NCBI GenBank assembly: GCA_003162475.1
Contig: PMOI01000012.1
Span: 133,739-197,738 of the forward strand
Reading direction: 5' to 3'
DNA length: 64,000 bases
Origin: Acidimicrobiaceae bacterium
GTDB taxonomy: Bacteria; Actinomycetota; Acidimicrobiia; Acidimicrobiales; RAAP-2
Under the pieces are notes generated by a model, which saw only the letters and a program-made list of their open reading frames with translations, was not told where the DNA came from and made no database searches. Of the stretch, positions 56,382 to 64,000 are shown in pieces. The translations under genes were made by a program, and so were the position numbers. Position 1 is the first letter of the stretch; each line of letters opens with the position of its first letter.

Positions 56382-57908
56382 TTACGTTTTCGAACGTCGT
56401 TGAAGCAGGTGGCGCCACTGCTCCATCATCTGAACCGTTGCGTGGGCCACTCGTTCCTTGCGTTCATCCGATGACGTCGTGAGTCCCATGACTTCTCTGT
56501 AGTTCATGGAGGACTTCGTCACGCTCGGCGTGAGCGTACGAAAGGACTTCGTCTGCCAGGCGCCCTGGGCGACACCAACGCCGTAGGCGAGGTCGTCGGC
56601 CACGCCGAGGGGGATGTCGGTGACGTGAGGACGGTGGTGGCGCCATCGCCACGCCGTGCCCACCGCGAAGAGGATCAGCGCGCGCGTGCGTAGTCGTGGA
56701 TGCAGCGCCGCCAGCAGTAGCGCGCCACCAAACGTTCGGACGACACCGCGAGCGAGTGGACCACCGGCGCGAACCATGTTTCGAGTCACTACTTCGCTCG
56801 CTACGGCGCCTGGGTCGTCGGCTGTCTCGAAGTTTTTCGCGTGTGCGTGGTTTCGCGCGGCTCGAACTATCCGTCCACCGATCGAAGGTCGTCCCGCGAG
56901 TACCGAAGTCCACGCGAGGAGCGTCCACGCGTCGCTACGAAAAGGCGCGAGTCGCGCGCCGTGACGCTTCGCGAGTTCGCCACTGGACGCGCCGTAGCGC
57001 TGGCGCTGCAGCCACCAAGCTCGCCACGACGAACGAGCGCGGTGCGTCACGACGACCGCCGCCTCGTATCGAATGAGCCAACCCTGGTCGTGGAGTCGCC
57101 AGACGAAGTCAACGTCTTCACCAACGCGCAGCGCTTCGTCAAAGCCCTCGCCGAACGCCGTTCGGCGCACCATCAGACACGCACTCGGCACGTACCCCAC
57201 GGGGCCACCGGGTACGACGAGGCCGCTTCGTTCCCCCATGTCGAGAGGACTGAAGTGCCGTTCGAACTTCTCTCTGATCGATGGTCCCTCGGGGCCTTGA
57301 ACGCGCGGTGCCGTCACCGCGACGAGGGGATCGCTGAACGCGGTGCAAAGCCGTTGGGCGACCTCACGTGGGCTCTCCATCGACACGTCAGTGTCAATGA
57401 ACCAGAGGAGCGGCCGATCAGTGGCGAGTACGGCGGCGTTTCGCGCGCGCGAGGGTCCCTCGTTCTCTCGAAGGCGCAACAGCGTGGCGTGAAAGTCCTT
57501 GGCGCACGCCGCCACGTCACCAGTATCACGTGAGCCGTCGTCGACGATCGTGACGTGGAACCCTTCGAGTTCCGCGAGTAAGCGTCGAAGTGATCCGTCA
57601 TCATTGAAGACCGGAACGATGACGTCGATCTCCTCGACGTTCAGGTCACGGACGAAGTGAGGGTGCAGCAGTCCCTGTTGCACCAGCGTGCGCGCGAGGC
57701 GCTCTTCACCGGGGCGAACGAATCCGCCGTACTGCCAGCGCTGCGCCACGGCCCGTGAAGCGCCGGCCAAGCGCAGGAGTCGCCAAGGACTTCCGCCGCT
57801 GACGAGGTCGCGGTCGAGAAAGGTCGCGTGCTCGTCTAGGGACACCCGCGTGCCTTCGGGAATAGGGGACTCGACGGGTGAGAGAGCCTGTGGCAGAAGA
57901 GTGCTCAC
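56382..57908 (-). CDS. mftF: mycofactocin glycosyltransferase MftF
   Basis: A 508-residue protein. Residues 20-85 resemble a PqqD/MftB-like module (HATFLDRDLVSGGSPWRLLR). A GT2 domain follows with VIVPVFNDDGSL and IVDDGSRDTG, the D-T-D metal motif at 172-174 and a later VGEDVDFVWRLHDQGW. In mycobacteria MftF adds beta-glucose units to premycofactocin. The C-terminal 40-50 residues go beyond what I expect for the family. GTG at 57908 is divergent from mftA over 73 bp. Confidence 0.9.
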   Translation of the reverse strand: MSTLLPQALSPVESPIPEGTRVSLDEHATFLDRDLVSGGSPWRLLRLAGASRAVAQRWQYGGFVRPGEERLARTLVQQGLLHPHFVRDLNVEEIDVIVPVFNDDGSLRRLLAELEGFHVTIVDDGSRDTGDVAACAKDFHATLLRLRENEGPSRARNAAVLATDRPLLWFIDTDVSMESPREVAQRLCTAFSDPLVAVTAPRVQGPEGPSIREKFERHFSPLDMGERSGLVVPGGPVGYVPSACLMVRRTAFGEGFDEALRVGEDVDFVWRLHDQGWLIRYEAAVVVTHRARSSWRAWWLQRQRYGASSGELAKRHGARLAPFRSDAWTLLAWTSVLAGRPSIGGRIVRAARNHAHAKNFETADDPGAVASEVVTRNMVRAGGPLARGVVRTFGGALLLAALHPRLRTRALILFAVGTAWRWRHHRPHVTDIPLGVADDLAYGVGVAQGAWQTKSFRTLTPSVTKSSMNYREVMGLTTSSDERKERVAHATVQMMEQWRHLLQRRSKT

Positions 57909-57981
57909 GTTGGGAGTCTTTCACGTGTGGACCAGGGGTGGTCTTCAGAGCGGTCAGAATGGATGGGTTCGAGGAGAAACC
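57909..57981. promoter_or_regulatory. mftF/mftA divergent regulatory gap
   Basis: The 73-bp gap contains GACCA-GGGG-TGGTC, a perfect 5+4+5 inverted repeat (57930-57943), a CAGAAT (57955-57960) as the nearest -10 candidate, and a GAGGAG ribosome site for mftA (57971-57976). No TA dinucleotide occurs in the gap, so no TANNNT -10 exists on either strand. The dyad falls where a -35 element would lie. Confidence 0.5.
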
Positions 57982-58089
57982 GTGACACCAGAGACGTTGA
58001 TCAAAGAAGCCACGACCGACGAGATCGAAGAAGTTGAAGAGTTGTTGGTGGAGGAAGTCTCCATCGACGGACTCTGCGGCGTCTACTAA
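57982..58089 (+). CDS. mftA: mycofactocin precursor peptide MftA
   Basis: A 35-residue precursor: MTPETLIKEA leader, an acidic helical EEVEELLVEEV middle and the core IDGLCGVY at the end. The conserved IDGxCGVY C-terminus, with Val-Tyr as the residues that MftC joins and that become mycofactocin, is diagnostic. Leu stands where Met is usual (IDGMCGVY). GTG at 57982 with GAGGAG about 6 nt upstream. It lies 3 bp before mftB. Confidence 0.95.
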   Translation: MTPETLIKEATTDEIEEVEELLVEEVSIDGLCGVY

Positions 58090-58092
58090 GCC

Positions 58093-58374
58093 GTGTCGCT
58101 AACGATGGTGGACGCCTTCGACGCGTCACGTTATTGGCAGCTCAGCGAGATGGTCTCGCTGCGTGACGAAGAGTTCGGGGCGTTGGCCTACCACCACGTC
58201 AACCGACGACTCGTCTTCTTGAAATCGCGGGAACTCGTCGACGTCGTTCGCCGACTCGGTGACTACGAGAGCGCGAACGAAGCACTAGGCGCGATCGTCG
58301 CTCCTGACCAACACGACCGCTACGTGGCGGCCCTCGCGACACTCCAAAAGGCAGCGTTGATCAATGGGCGCTGA
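58093..58374 (+). CDS. mftB: mycofactocin peptide chaperone MftB
   Basis: About 93 residues, a PqqD-like RiPP recognition element that binds the MftA leader and hands it to MftC. EFGALAYHHVNRRLVFLKS and the DVVRRLGDYESANEALGA helix match MftB. GTG at 58093 (no clear ribosome site) or ATG at 58105 could be the start. Overlaps mftC by 11 bp. Confidence 0.9.
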   Translation: MSLTMVDAFDASRYWQLSEMVSLRDEEFGALAYHHVNRRLVFLKSRELVDVVRRLGDYESANEALGAIVAPDQHDRYVAALATLQKAALINGR

Positions 58375-59479
58375 GTCGTCACTGCGCAGCCGCTTCGAAC
58401 GTGGGCTCGCGGCGCCTATCTGTCTCACGTGGGAGCTCACCTACGCGTGCAACCTCGCGTGCACGCACTGTCTCTCCTCGTCGGGACGGCGCGATCCACG
58501 TGAGCTCACGACCGCTGAGGCGAAGGCTCTGATTGACGAGATCGCCGCGATGCAGATCTTCTACGTCAACGTCGGCGGCGGCGAGCCAATGATCCGCCGG
58601 GACTTCTTCGAACTCGTCGAACACGCGGTGAATCAACACGTGGGCGTCAAGTTCTCGACCAACGGGACGAGAATTGATCGAGACGCTGCAAAACGCCTCG
58701 CGGGCATTGACTATCTCGACATCCAGATCTCGATCGACGGCGTCGACGCCCTGACCAGTGATCGGATCCGCGGCGCCGGAAGTTACGACGCCGCGCGTCG
58801 AGCGATGGACAATCTTCGTGACGCCGACTTCGGTCAGTTCAAGATCTCCGTCGTCATGACCAAGGAGAACGTCGAGCAGCTCGATGACTTCGAGGTGCTC
58901 GCGAAGTCCTACGGCGCCGAACTGCGACTGACGCGTCTTCGACCTTCGGGTCGCGGCGTCGAGGTATGGAACGAACTCCATCCCACGCTCGAGCAAAATC
59001 GAGGGCTCTACCGATGGCTCCTCGAGCGGCCCAACGTCTTGACGGGTGACTCGTTCTTTCATCTCTCGGCACTCGGTAGCCCCCTCGAGGGACTCAACCT
59101 CTGTGGCGCTGGCCGGGTCGTCTGTCTCATCGATCCCGTCGGTGACGTCTACGCCTGTCCTTTCGTCATCCACGACGAGTTTCTGGCTGGCAATGTTCGC
59201 GACGCGGGTTTCGCTTCGGTGTGGACCAACAGCGAACTGTTCCGGTCCCTACGCGAACCGGGCAGTGCCGGCGCGTGCGCGTCGTGTGGTTCGTTCGACG
59301 CGTGTCGCGGCGGCTGCATGGCCGCGAAGTTCTTCACCGGTCTCGAGATGTCCGATCCCGATCCCGAGTGCGTCTTTGGACACGGCGAAGCGGCCCTCGC
59401 GGCGAAGCGCGTTTTGATTCGACCAATCTCCTCAGCCGACCACTCGAGGAAGGTCCCCGTCACGCTGTCCGCGCGCTAG
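58364..59479 (+). CDS. mftC: mycofactocin radical SAM maturase MftC
   Basis: A 371-residue radical SAM enzyme with the CxxxCxxC cluster at Cys29, Cys33, Cys36 (YACNLACTHC). The C-terminal SPASM domain carries further cysteines: CGAGRVVCLIDPVGDVYAC, then CASCGSFDACRGGC and DPECVFG. It decarboxylates the MftA C-terminal tyrosine and forms the Val-Tyr crosslink. ATG overlaps mftB. Confidence 0.95.
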   Translation: MGAESSLRSRFERGLAAPICLTWELTYACNLACTHCLSSSGRRDPRELTTAEAKALIDEIAAMQIFYVNVGGGEPMIRRDFFELVEHAVNQHVGVKFSTNGTRIDRDAAKRLAGIDYLDIQISIDGVDALTSDRIRGAGSYDAARRAMDNLRDADFGQFKISVVMTKENVEQLDDFEVLAKSYGAELRLTRLRPSGRGVEVWNELHPTLEQNRGLYRWLLERPNVLTGDSFFHLSALGSPLEGLNLCGAGRVVCLIDPVGDVYACPFVIHDEFLAGNVRDAGFASVWTNSELFRSLREPGSAGACASCGSFDACRGGCMAAKFFTGLEMSDPDPECVFGHGEAALAAKRVLIRPISSADHSRKVPVTLSAR

Positions 59480-59537
59480 AGCGACGGAGCCGCGAAACAC
59501 CTCAGGTAGTCTCGCGTTGAGTCGTAACGGGGGATAG

Positions 59538-60707
59538 ATGGCAAGTTCGTGGTTCGAGACCGTGGCGATCGCGCAGCGTCGTGCCGAGAAGCGCCTTCCC
59601 AAATCGGTCTACGCCGCCCTCGTCGCGGGATCGGAAAAGGGGCTCTCTTCGAGCGACAACCTGGCGTCGTTCGACCAGTTGGGATTCGCCCCGCACGTCG
59701 CCGGCCTCTCCAACGAACGCTCGATGGCCACCACCATCATGGGTCAATCAGTGTCGATGCCGGTGATCATCTCGCCCACGGGCGTGCAGGCCGTCCACCC
59801 CGAGGGCGAAGTCGCGGTCGCGCGTGCGGCGAAGAGTCGCGGCGTCGCGATGGGACTCAGTTCGTTCGCGAGTCGGTCCGTCGAAGACGTCTGCGCCGTC
59901 AACGATCAAGTGCTCTTCCAGATGTACTGGTCGGGCGATCGCGACACCATGGTCCAACGACTCGAGCGCGCGAAGAGCGCCGGCGCGAAGGGGGTCATCC
60001 TCACCCTCGACTGGTCCTTCGCCAACGGGCGCGATTGGGGTAGTCCCTGGATTCCCGACAAGATCGACATGAAGGCCATCGTGAAGCTCGCGCCAGAAGT
60101 ACTCGCACGACCAAGTTGGCTCTGGTCGTTCGCTAAGACCGGTCACCTGCCCACCCTCACCACGCCCAACATGGCCGCGCCGGGTGAGGATCCGCCGACC
60201 TTCTTTGGTGCGTACTACGAATGGATGCAGAGCACCTTGCCGAGTTGGTCAGACGTGGCGTGGTTACGCGAACAGTGGACTGGCCCCTTCATGGTGAAAG
60301 GTGTCAGCCGCGTGGACGACGCCAAACGTGTCGTCGACTTGGGCGCGAGCGCTCTGTCGGTGTCGAATCACGGCGGCAACAACCTCGACGGCACGCCGGC
60401 GCCGCTTCGTTCGCTTCCCGGCGTGGTCGACGCCGTCGGCGATCAGATCGAGGTGCTGCTCGACGGCGGTGTGCGGCGCGGTAGCGACGTCGTAAAGGCG
60501 CTGGCACTCGGCGCGAACGCCGTCATGATCGGACGCGCCTACCTGTGGGGTCTCGCTGCGGCGGGACAAGGCGGCGTCGAAAATGTCCTCGACGTGTTGC
60601 GTGGCGGGATTGACTCGGCTCTCCTCGGACTGGGGAAGTCCGACGTCAAGGAGCTCGATCGAACGGACGTCGTCGCGCCCATCGACTTCTTTCGAAAGCT
60701 CGGCTGA
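59538..60707 (+). CDS. mftD: mycofactocin FMN-dependent oxidase MftD
   Basis: A 389-residue FMN TIM-barrel protein of the alpha-hydroxyacid oxidase family. The active-site block reads SNHGGNNLDGTPAPLRSLPG (His present, the usual Arg after GG replaced by Asn, as I recall for MftD), then VLLDGGVRRGSDVVKALALGA. In mycobacteria MftD oxidatively deaminates the maturing cofactor. ATG at 59538 has GGGGGATA upstream, 58 bp after mftC. Stop shares a base with the SDR start. Confidence 0.93.
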   Translation: MASSWFETVAIAQRRAEKRLPKSVYAALVAGSEKGLSSSDNLASFDQLGFAPHVAGLSNERSMATTIMGQSVSMPVIISPTGVQAVHPEGEVAVARAAKSRGVAMGLSSFASRSVEDVCAVNDQVLFQMYWSGDRDTMVQRLERAKSAGAKGVILTLDWSFANGRDWGSPWIPDKIDMKAIVKLAPEVLARPSWLWSFAKTGHLPTLTTPNMAAPGEDPPTFFGAYYEWMQSTLPSWSDVAWLREQWTGPFMVKGVSRVDDAKRVVDLGASALSVSNHGGNNLDGTPAPLRSLPGVVDAVGDQIEVLLDGGVRRGSDVVKALALGANAVMIGRAYLWGLAAAGQGGVENVLDVLRGGIDSALLGLGKSDVKELDRTDVVAPIDFFRKLG

Positions 60708-61492
60708 TGAGTCGCGTCGCCATCGTCACCGGCGCCGCGCGCGGCATTGGCGCGGCCACGGTGGACGCGCTCGTGAACGAGAACTATCGCGTCGTTGCGG
60801 TCGATCGCTGTCGCGACATCTCCGACGTCCCCTACGCGATGGCCACGCGCGCCGATCTCGACGTCGTGGTACGCCGTCACGGTGACGCGGTCCTCGGTCT
60901 GGTCGGAGACGTTCGCAGTGCCACCGACATGCAGCTCGCGGTGGAGACGGCAACGCGACACTTCGGTCGACTCGACGCGGCCGTCGCGTGCGCGGGCGTG
61001 TTGGGCGCGGGCGGACCGTTGTGGGAGATCAGCGACGCGGCGTGGGATGCCGTCTGGTCGGTGAACGTACTCGGCACGCGGCGACTGATCGAGGCCGCCG
61101 CGCCGAAGCTCATCTCGAACGGCAAAGAGGCGCACGGAAGGATCGTCGCAGTGGCGTCGGCGGCGGGAAGCACGGGTCTCTTGCACCTCGCGCCGTACAC
61201 CGCCGCCAAACACGCGGTCGTGGGACTGATCCGTGGCGTGGCGATGGACCTCGCGCCCTACGGTGTCACCGCGAACGCCGTGAGTCCCGGCTCGACGCGC
61301 ACCGCGATCTTGGAGGCATCGGCGAAGGTCTACGGGCTCGAGAACGTCGAAGCGTTCGCCGCACAGCAACCGATCGGACGTCTCCTTGAGCCGTCCGAGA
61401 TCGCCGCGGCCATTGTCTGGCTGTGCTCGTCGGCGTCGTCGGCGATCACCGGTGCCGACATCGCCGTCGATGGGGGCATGACCGTCTCCTAG
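60707..61492 (+). CDS. mycofactocin-coupled SDR oxidoreductase
   Basis: A 261-residue SDR. TGAARGIGAATV Rossmann motif, and the insertion and RCRDIS block of the mycofactocin-linked SDR subfamily. Active-site SAAGS and YTAAKHAVVGL. Such enzymes keep NAD(P)H tightly bound and need mycofactocin as external redox carrier. ATG at 60707 overlaps the mftD stop (TGATG). A 6-bp hairpin (ACCGTC 61481-61486 with GACGGT 61494-61499) spans its stop codon; it lacks a T-run, so termination is doubtful. Confidence 0.87.
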   Translation: MSRVAIVTGAARGIGAATVDALVNENYRVVAVDRCRDISDVPYAMATRADLDVVVRRHGDAVLGLVGDVRSATDMQLAVETATRHFGRLDAAVACAGVLGAGGPLWEISDAAWDAVWSVNVLGTRRLIEAAAPKLISNGKEAHGRIVAVASAAGSTGLLHLAPYTAAKHAVVGLIRGVAMDLAPYGVTANAVSPGSTRTAILEASAKVYGLENVEAFAAQQPIGRLLEPSEIAAAIVWLCSSASSAITGADIAVDGGMTVS

Positions 61493-61690
61493 CGACGGTG
61501 TCCCGCGCGCCCCCTTTGTCCTAGTGAGATTATGCAACGCGATTACTGAAGAGCCCCTTGCCACAAATCTGTGGCGGGTGTACAGTCCGCCGAGATGCGC
61601 TTTGATCCCCCGGCTCCGTTTGGTCGCACTACGCAGGTTTAGCGAATTGCGAAACAGGGACCCGCATCTTTGAAAAGATGGGTGGGAGAA
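61493..61690 (+). promoter_or_regulatory. hairpin-rich leader of the secreted Ig-like protein
   Basis: No gene seen. GCCACA-AATC-TGTGGC (61560-61575) is a perfect 6-bp hairpin. CATCTT-TGAA-AAGATG (61665-61680), extendable by ACCC/GGGT with a 2-nt bulge, ends 10 bp before the ATG at 61691 and abuts the GGGAG ribosome site, so it could mask it. I could not match it to c-di-AMP or c-di-GMP aptamers. Confidence 0.4.
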
Positions 61691-63865
61691 ATGCGCAACA
61701 AAACGGTTGACGTCGTCGTACGAGGCTTTCGATCATCTCTACTTCTGAGTTGTGTCGTACTTCTCATCGTTGGTGGGCAGCTTGTCAATGCCGCCCACGC
61801 GAATGCTGACACGGGTGGCCTCGTGACCCTGTCGGGGATCGTCACCGACGCAACCGGAGCGCCGGTGCCGGGCACGACGGTGGGGTTTGGCGGCGAGAGC
61901 ACGGTCACGGGCGCGGACGGCTCCTACGTCTTGAACGTGCCGCCGAACTCCTCGAGCCCGATGAGCTTTAGTTACGACGCGGCGCCCGCGCCGTTCAGTT
62001 CCCTTTCAACGTTGGTGGAGGCTCCGTTAACCGTCGGATCCCAAGACGTCGTGGAGGATTTCGTGTGGCCGGCCGAGACGGCGATTCAGGTCAGCGTCAC
62101 AGACGCGGATTCGAATCCCGTCGTCGGAGTAACGGTGAACGCGCCCTCAAATGCACTCGTCCGAGAAACCCTGTCGGACGGAACCACCGTGATCGAGGTC
62201 CGGGCCTCCGCGGGGGGCGGCTCTCAAAACTGCACGACCGATAGCAACGGCCAGTGCACGGTCGAGGGTGTCGTCGGCTCGAGCCCCTACATCACTTCGT
62301 CATACCAGCCTCCGCCCGGTGGCTCGAACTACCCGAGCTACAGCGCCGGCGAGGGAGAAGTCATCGCCGTCAATCCCTTGACCGGAGTCGCCGACGTCAC
62401 CCTTCAGTTCTCCAACATGTCGATTCAAGAATCAGACGGAGCAGTAACGGGCGCCGTCTATGTATCTTCTCCGACCGGGACAACCGTCTCGAACGTGTCG
62501 ACTACTCCGATTGCGAACAATACGTTGCCCTCGGGCGCTACGGTCCTCACGGGGTCGCTGTCGTACACGGTGAGTGGACTCACACCCGGAGCCAGTATCG
62601 ACGTCACGTTACAGTTACCGCCCGGGAGTGATCCGACCGCCGTCTTCAAGTACCAGAATGGCTCGTACGTTGATCTCTCGTCGATCGCCACGATCTCAGG
62701 GGACACGATCACCCTCCATCTCACTGACGGTGGACTCGGCGACGCCGACGGCGTCGCGAACGGGACCATCGTGGACCCCGTCATACCAGTTCTCCTGAAC
62801 CGCCCGAACGCTCCCACGATCACCCAGGTGTCTGGAGGAAACGGTTCCGCCTCGGTGGCCTTTACGGCACCAACCATGGATGGTGGAAGCTCGATTCTGG
62901 ATTACACGGCCACGTGCGTGTCAAGCGATGGAGGCGTGACGGGCTCAGCGACCGGAAGTGCCAGCCCACTCATGGTCACGGGGCTTACGAACGGTGACAC
63001 CTACACGTGCTCCGTTATGGCACGCACAGTGGTGGGCTCGAGTTCGCCTTCTACGGCGTCGAGTTCGTTTTCGCTTCTTACTCCACAATCGATCACCTTT
63101 AGTGCCCCATTGACAGGCACAGTGGGACATTATGCGACGCTCTCGGCGACGGGCGGAGGATCCGGCAGCCCTGTGGTGTTCACCACGGATGCGACGAGTG
63201 GAGTTGGAGTCTGCAACGTTTCGGGGGCGAACGGCACGACGCTGAAGTACACCTCAGTTGGCAACTGCGTGATCGACGCCAATCAGCTTGGTAACACCAC
63301 CTACGCGCCCGCGACCACCGTCATCCATTCGATCAAGGTAGGTAAAGCTCAGTTGATCAACTTCGGTGACCTTTCCAACAAGACATTGGCGCAGTCGCCG
63401 GTCAGTGTGCACGCCACCGCCTCGTCGGGGTTGACCGTGACCTTCACGACGACGACGCCAGCGGTGTGTACCGCGGGTGGGACTAACGGGACCAGTATCA
63501 CTTTGGTCGGGGCTGGCACTTGCATCGTGCAGGCAAATCAACTTGGCAACGCCACGTACAACCCTGCGCCACCGGTGAACCAGAGCTTCAAGGTGTCGAA
63601 AGCCTCCCAGACGATCAACTTCGGTGACCTTTCCAACAAGACATTGGCGCAGTCGTCGGTCAGTGTGCACGCCACCGCCTCGTCGGGGTTGACCGTGACC
63701 TTCACGTCGACGACGCCAACGGTGTGCACCGCGAGTGGGACCAGCGGGGCCACTATCACCTTGGTCGCGGCTGGCACGTGCACCGTGCAAGCCAGTCAAC
63801 TTGGCAACGCCACGTACAACCCTGCGCCACCGGTGTACCAGAGCTTCAAAGTGTTGAAGCATTAG
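61691..63865 (+). CDS. secreted multidomain Ig-like/fibronectin-repeat protein
   Basis: About 724 residues. A signal peptide or anchor (about 12-42: SLLLSCVVLLIVGGQLVNAAHA) is followed by a carboxypeptidase-regulatory-like domain (LSGIVTDATGAPVPGTTVGF), further beta-rich domains, a fibronectin type III-like domain (PNAPTITQVSGGNGSASVAF) and three tandem repeats of 86 residues at the C-terminus, each with two cysteines (VCT... and GTC.VQA.QLGNATY). No LPXTG or membrane tail, so it is secreted. Surface adhesion is a guess. ATG 61691 with GGGAG. Confidence 0.8.
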   Translation: MRNKTVDVVVRGFRSSLLLSCVVLLIVGGQLVNAAHANADTGGLVTLSGIVTDATGAPVPGTTVGFGGESTVTGADGSYVLNVPPNSSSPMSFSYDAAPAPFSSLSTLVEAPLTVGSQDVVEDFVWPAETAIQVSVTDADSNPVVGVTVNAPSNALVRETLSDGTTVIEVRASAGGGSQNCTTDSNGQCTVEGVVGSSPYITSSYQPPPGGSNYPSYSAGEGEVIAVNPLTGVADVTLQFSNMSIQESDGAVTGAVYVSSPTGTTVSNVSTTPIANNTLPSGATVLTGSLSYTVSGLTPGASIDVTLQLPPGSDPTAVFKYQNGSYVDLSSIATISGDTITLHLTDGGLGDADGVANGTIVDPVIPVLLNRPNAPTITQVSGGNGSASVAFTAPTMDGGSSILDYTATCVSSDGGVTGSATGSASPLMVTGLTNGDTYTCSVMARTVVGSSSPSTASSSFSLLTPQSITFSAPLTGTVGHYATLSATGGGSGSPVVFTTDATSGVGVCNVSGANGTTLKYTSVGNCVIDANQLGNTTYAPATTVIHSIKVGKAQLINFGDLSNKTLAQSPVSVHATASSGLTVTFTTTTPAVCTAGGTNGTSITLVGAGTCIVQANQLGNATYNPAPPVNQSFKVSKASQTINFGDLSNKTLAQSSVSVHATASSGLTVTFTSTTPTVCTASGTSGATITLVAAGTCTVQASQLGNATYNPAPPVYQSFKVLKH
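63361..63862 (+). repeat. 258-bp tandem repeat, two near-identical copies
   Basis: Copies start at 63361 and 63619 (cttcggtgacctttccaaca, period 258 bp = 86 codons). The 5' parts are almost identical over more than 90 bp, diverging around the Cys-containing middle, and re-joining at CAACTTGGCAACGCCACGTA. A third, more diverged copy lies before the first (about 63090-63350), which points to in-frame duplication. Confidence 0.85.
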
Positions 63866-64000
63866 ACGATGGCACCGAGAGTGACGGGTCGGAGTACGCG
63901 CGGGTTGTCAAGGACAGTTGGTGCGTCAAGCAGTACGAAGAAGTGCTGATACCAAACTGACCAACACCCGAGTTTCGAGCCGAAGGCCGCGTGACGGTAG
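63866..64000. other. unassigned tail of the window
   Basis: No gene I can support; short open frames here have no family features, and a downstream gene may begin beyond the edge. Confidence 0.5.

Noticed and set aside
61493..61690. c-di-AMP or c-di-GMP riboswitch
   Set aside because: Hairpins are present but no match to the conserved aptamer cores.
63724..63960. Short plus-strand frame at the window end
   Set aside because: Overlaps the Ig-like repeat gene in another frame; no motif, not supported.

Overview
The window (about 62-64% G+C by eye) reads as chromosome from a high-GC actinobacterium, most likely class Acidimicrobiia or a close relative. Markers for this are a WhiB regulator next to a PdtaS-type sensor kinase, the actinobacterial families DUF3107, DUF3090 and SCO1664, an F420-dependent luciferase-like oxidoreductase, a mycofactocin cluster, an archaeal-type valyl-tRNA synthetase, frequent GTG/TTG starts and several apparently leaderless genes. 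The taxonomic placement is inference. I see no tRNA, rRNA, insertion sequence, prophage or CRISPR array. The segment is densely coding and mostly housekeeping.

Layout. 0-12.9 kb: an S51-like protein fused to a CysRS-type C-terminal domain, two TetR regulators, an F420 LLM oxidoreductase, an alpha/beta hydrolase fused to a DUF3293-like domain, valS and cysS diverging from a 20-bp gap, a cold-shock gene with a textbook terminator, an acyl-CoA dehydrogenase, a low-molecular-weight phosphatase and a glycosyltransferase. 12.9-20.1 kb: gmd followed by a complete System I cytochrome c maturation operon (ccmABCDEFGH plus a ccmI-like TPR gene), almost every junction overlapping. 20.1-25.5 kb: an APC permease, a dimethylglycine/sarcosine dehydrogenase-type flavoprotein and a choline-kinase-like phosphotransferase, probably one methylated-amine locus. 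25.5-32.4 kb: a SufR-like regulator divergent from an Mrp-type Fe-S carrier, SDR, dGTPase, DUF3107, PHP phosphatase, pdtaS and whiB. 32.5-45.9 kb: GDPD, etfBA, MFS exporter, the SCO1664/DUF3090/phosphatase triad, an FrhB-like flavoprotein, an Fpg/Nei glycosylase, DedA, Bcp, a DEAD-box helicase with a structured leader, a PIG-L deacetylase, a SulP transporter and a small lipoprotein. 45.9-51.6 kb: aconitase, a secreted YHYH protein and argS.

51.7-61.5 kb is the most distinctive region. It holds an NDMA-type zinc alcohol dehydrogenase (a mycofactocin-dependent family), an azoreductase/HxlR pair, two GNAT acetyltransferases, a decayed PPOX-fold gene, and the mycofactocin biosynthesis cluster mftF <- -> mftA-mftB-mftC-mftD-SDR. 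The 35-residue MftA precursor ends in IDGLCGVY. MftB would present it to the radical-SAM enzyme MftC, MftD would oxidise the product and MftF would glycosylate it; the SDR and the alcohol dehydrogenase are candidate users of the cofactor. No mftE peptidase and no adjacent mftR are present. The window closes with a secreted Ig-like repeat protein preceded by a hairpin-rich leader.

Points most worth checking: the 7-bp symmetric -10 region shared by valS and cysS, the TA-free 73-bp mftF/mftA promoter gap with a dyad, the hairpin that covers the DEAD-box start codon, and the two domain fusions near the left edge. Nothing here is clearly a wholly new multi-gene system; the mycofactocin cluster and the System I Ccm operon are known systems in a less-described setting.
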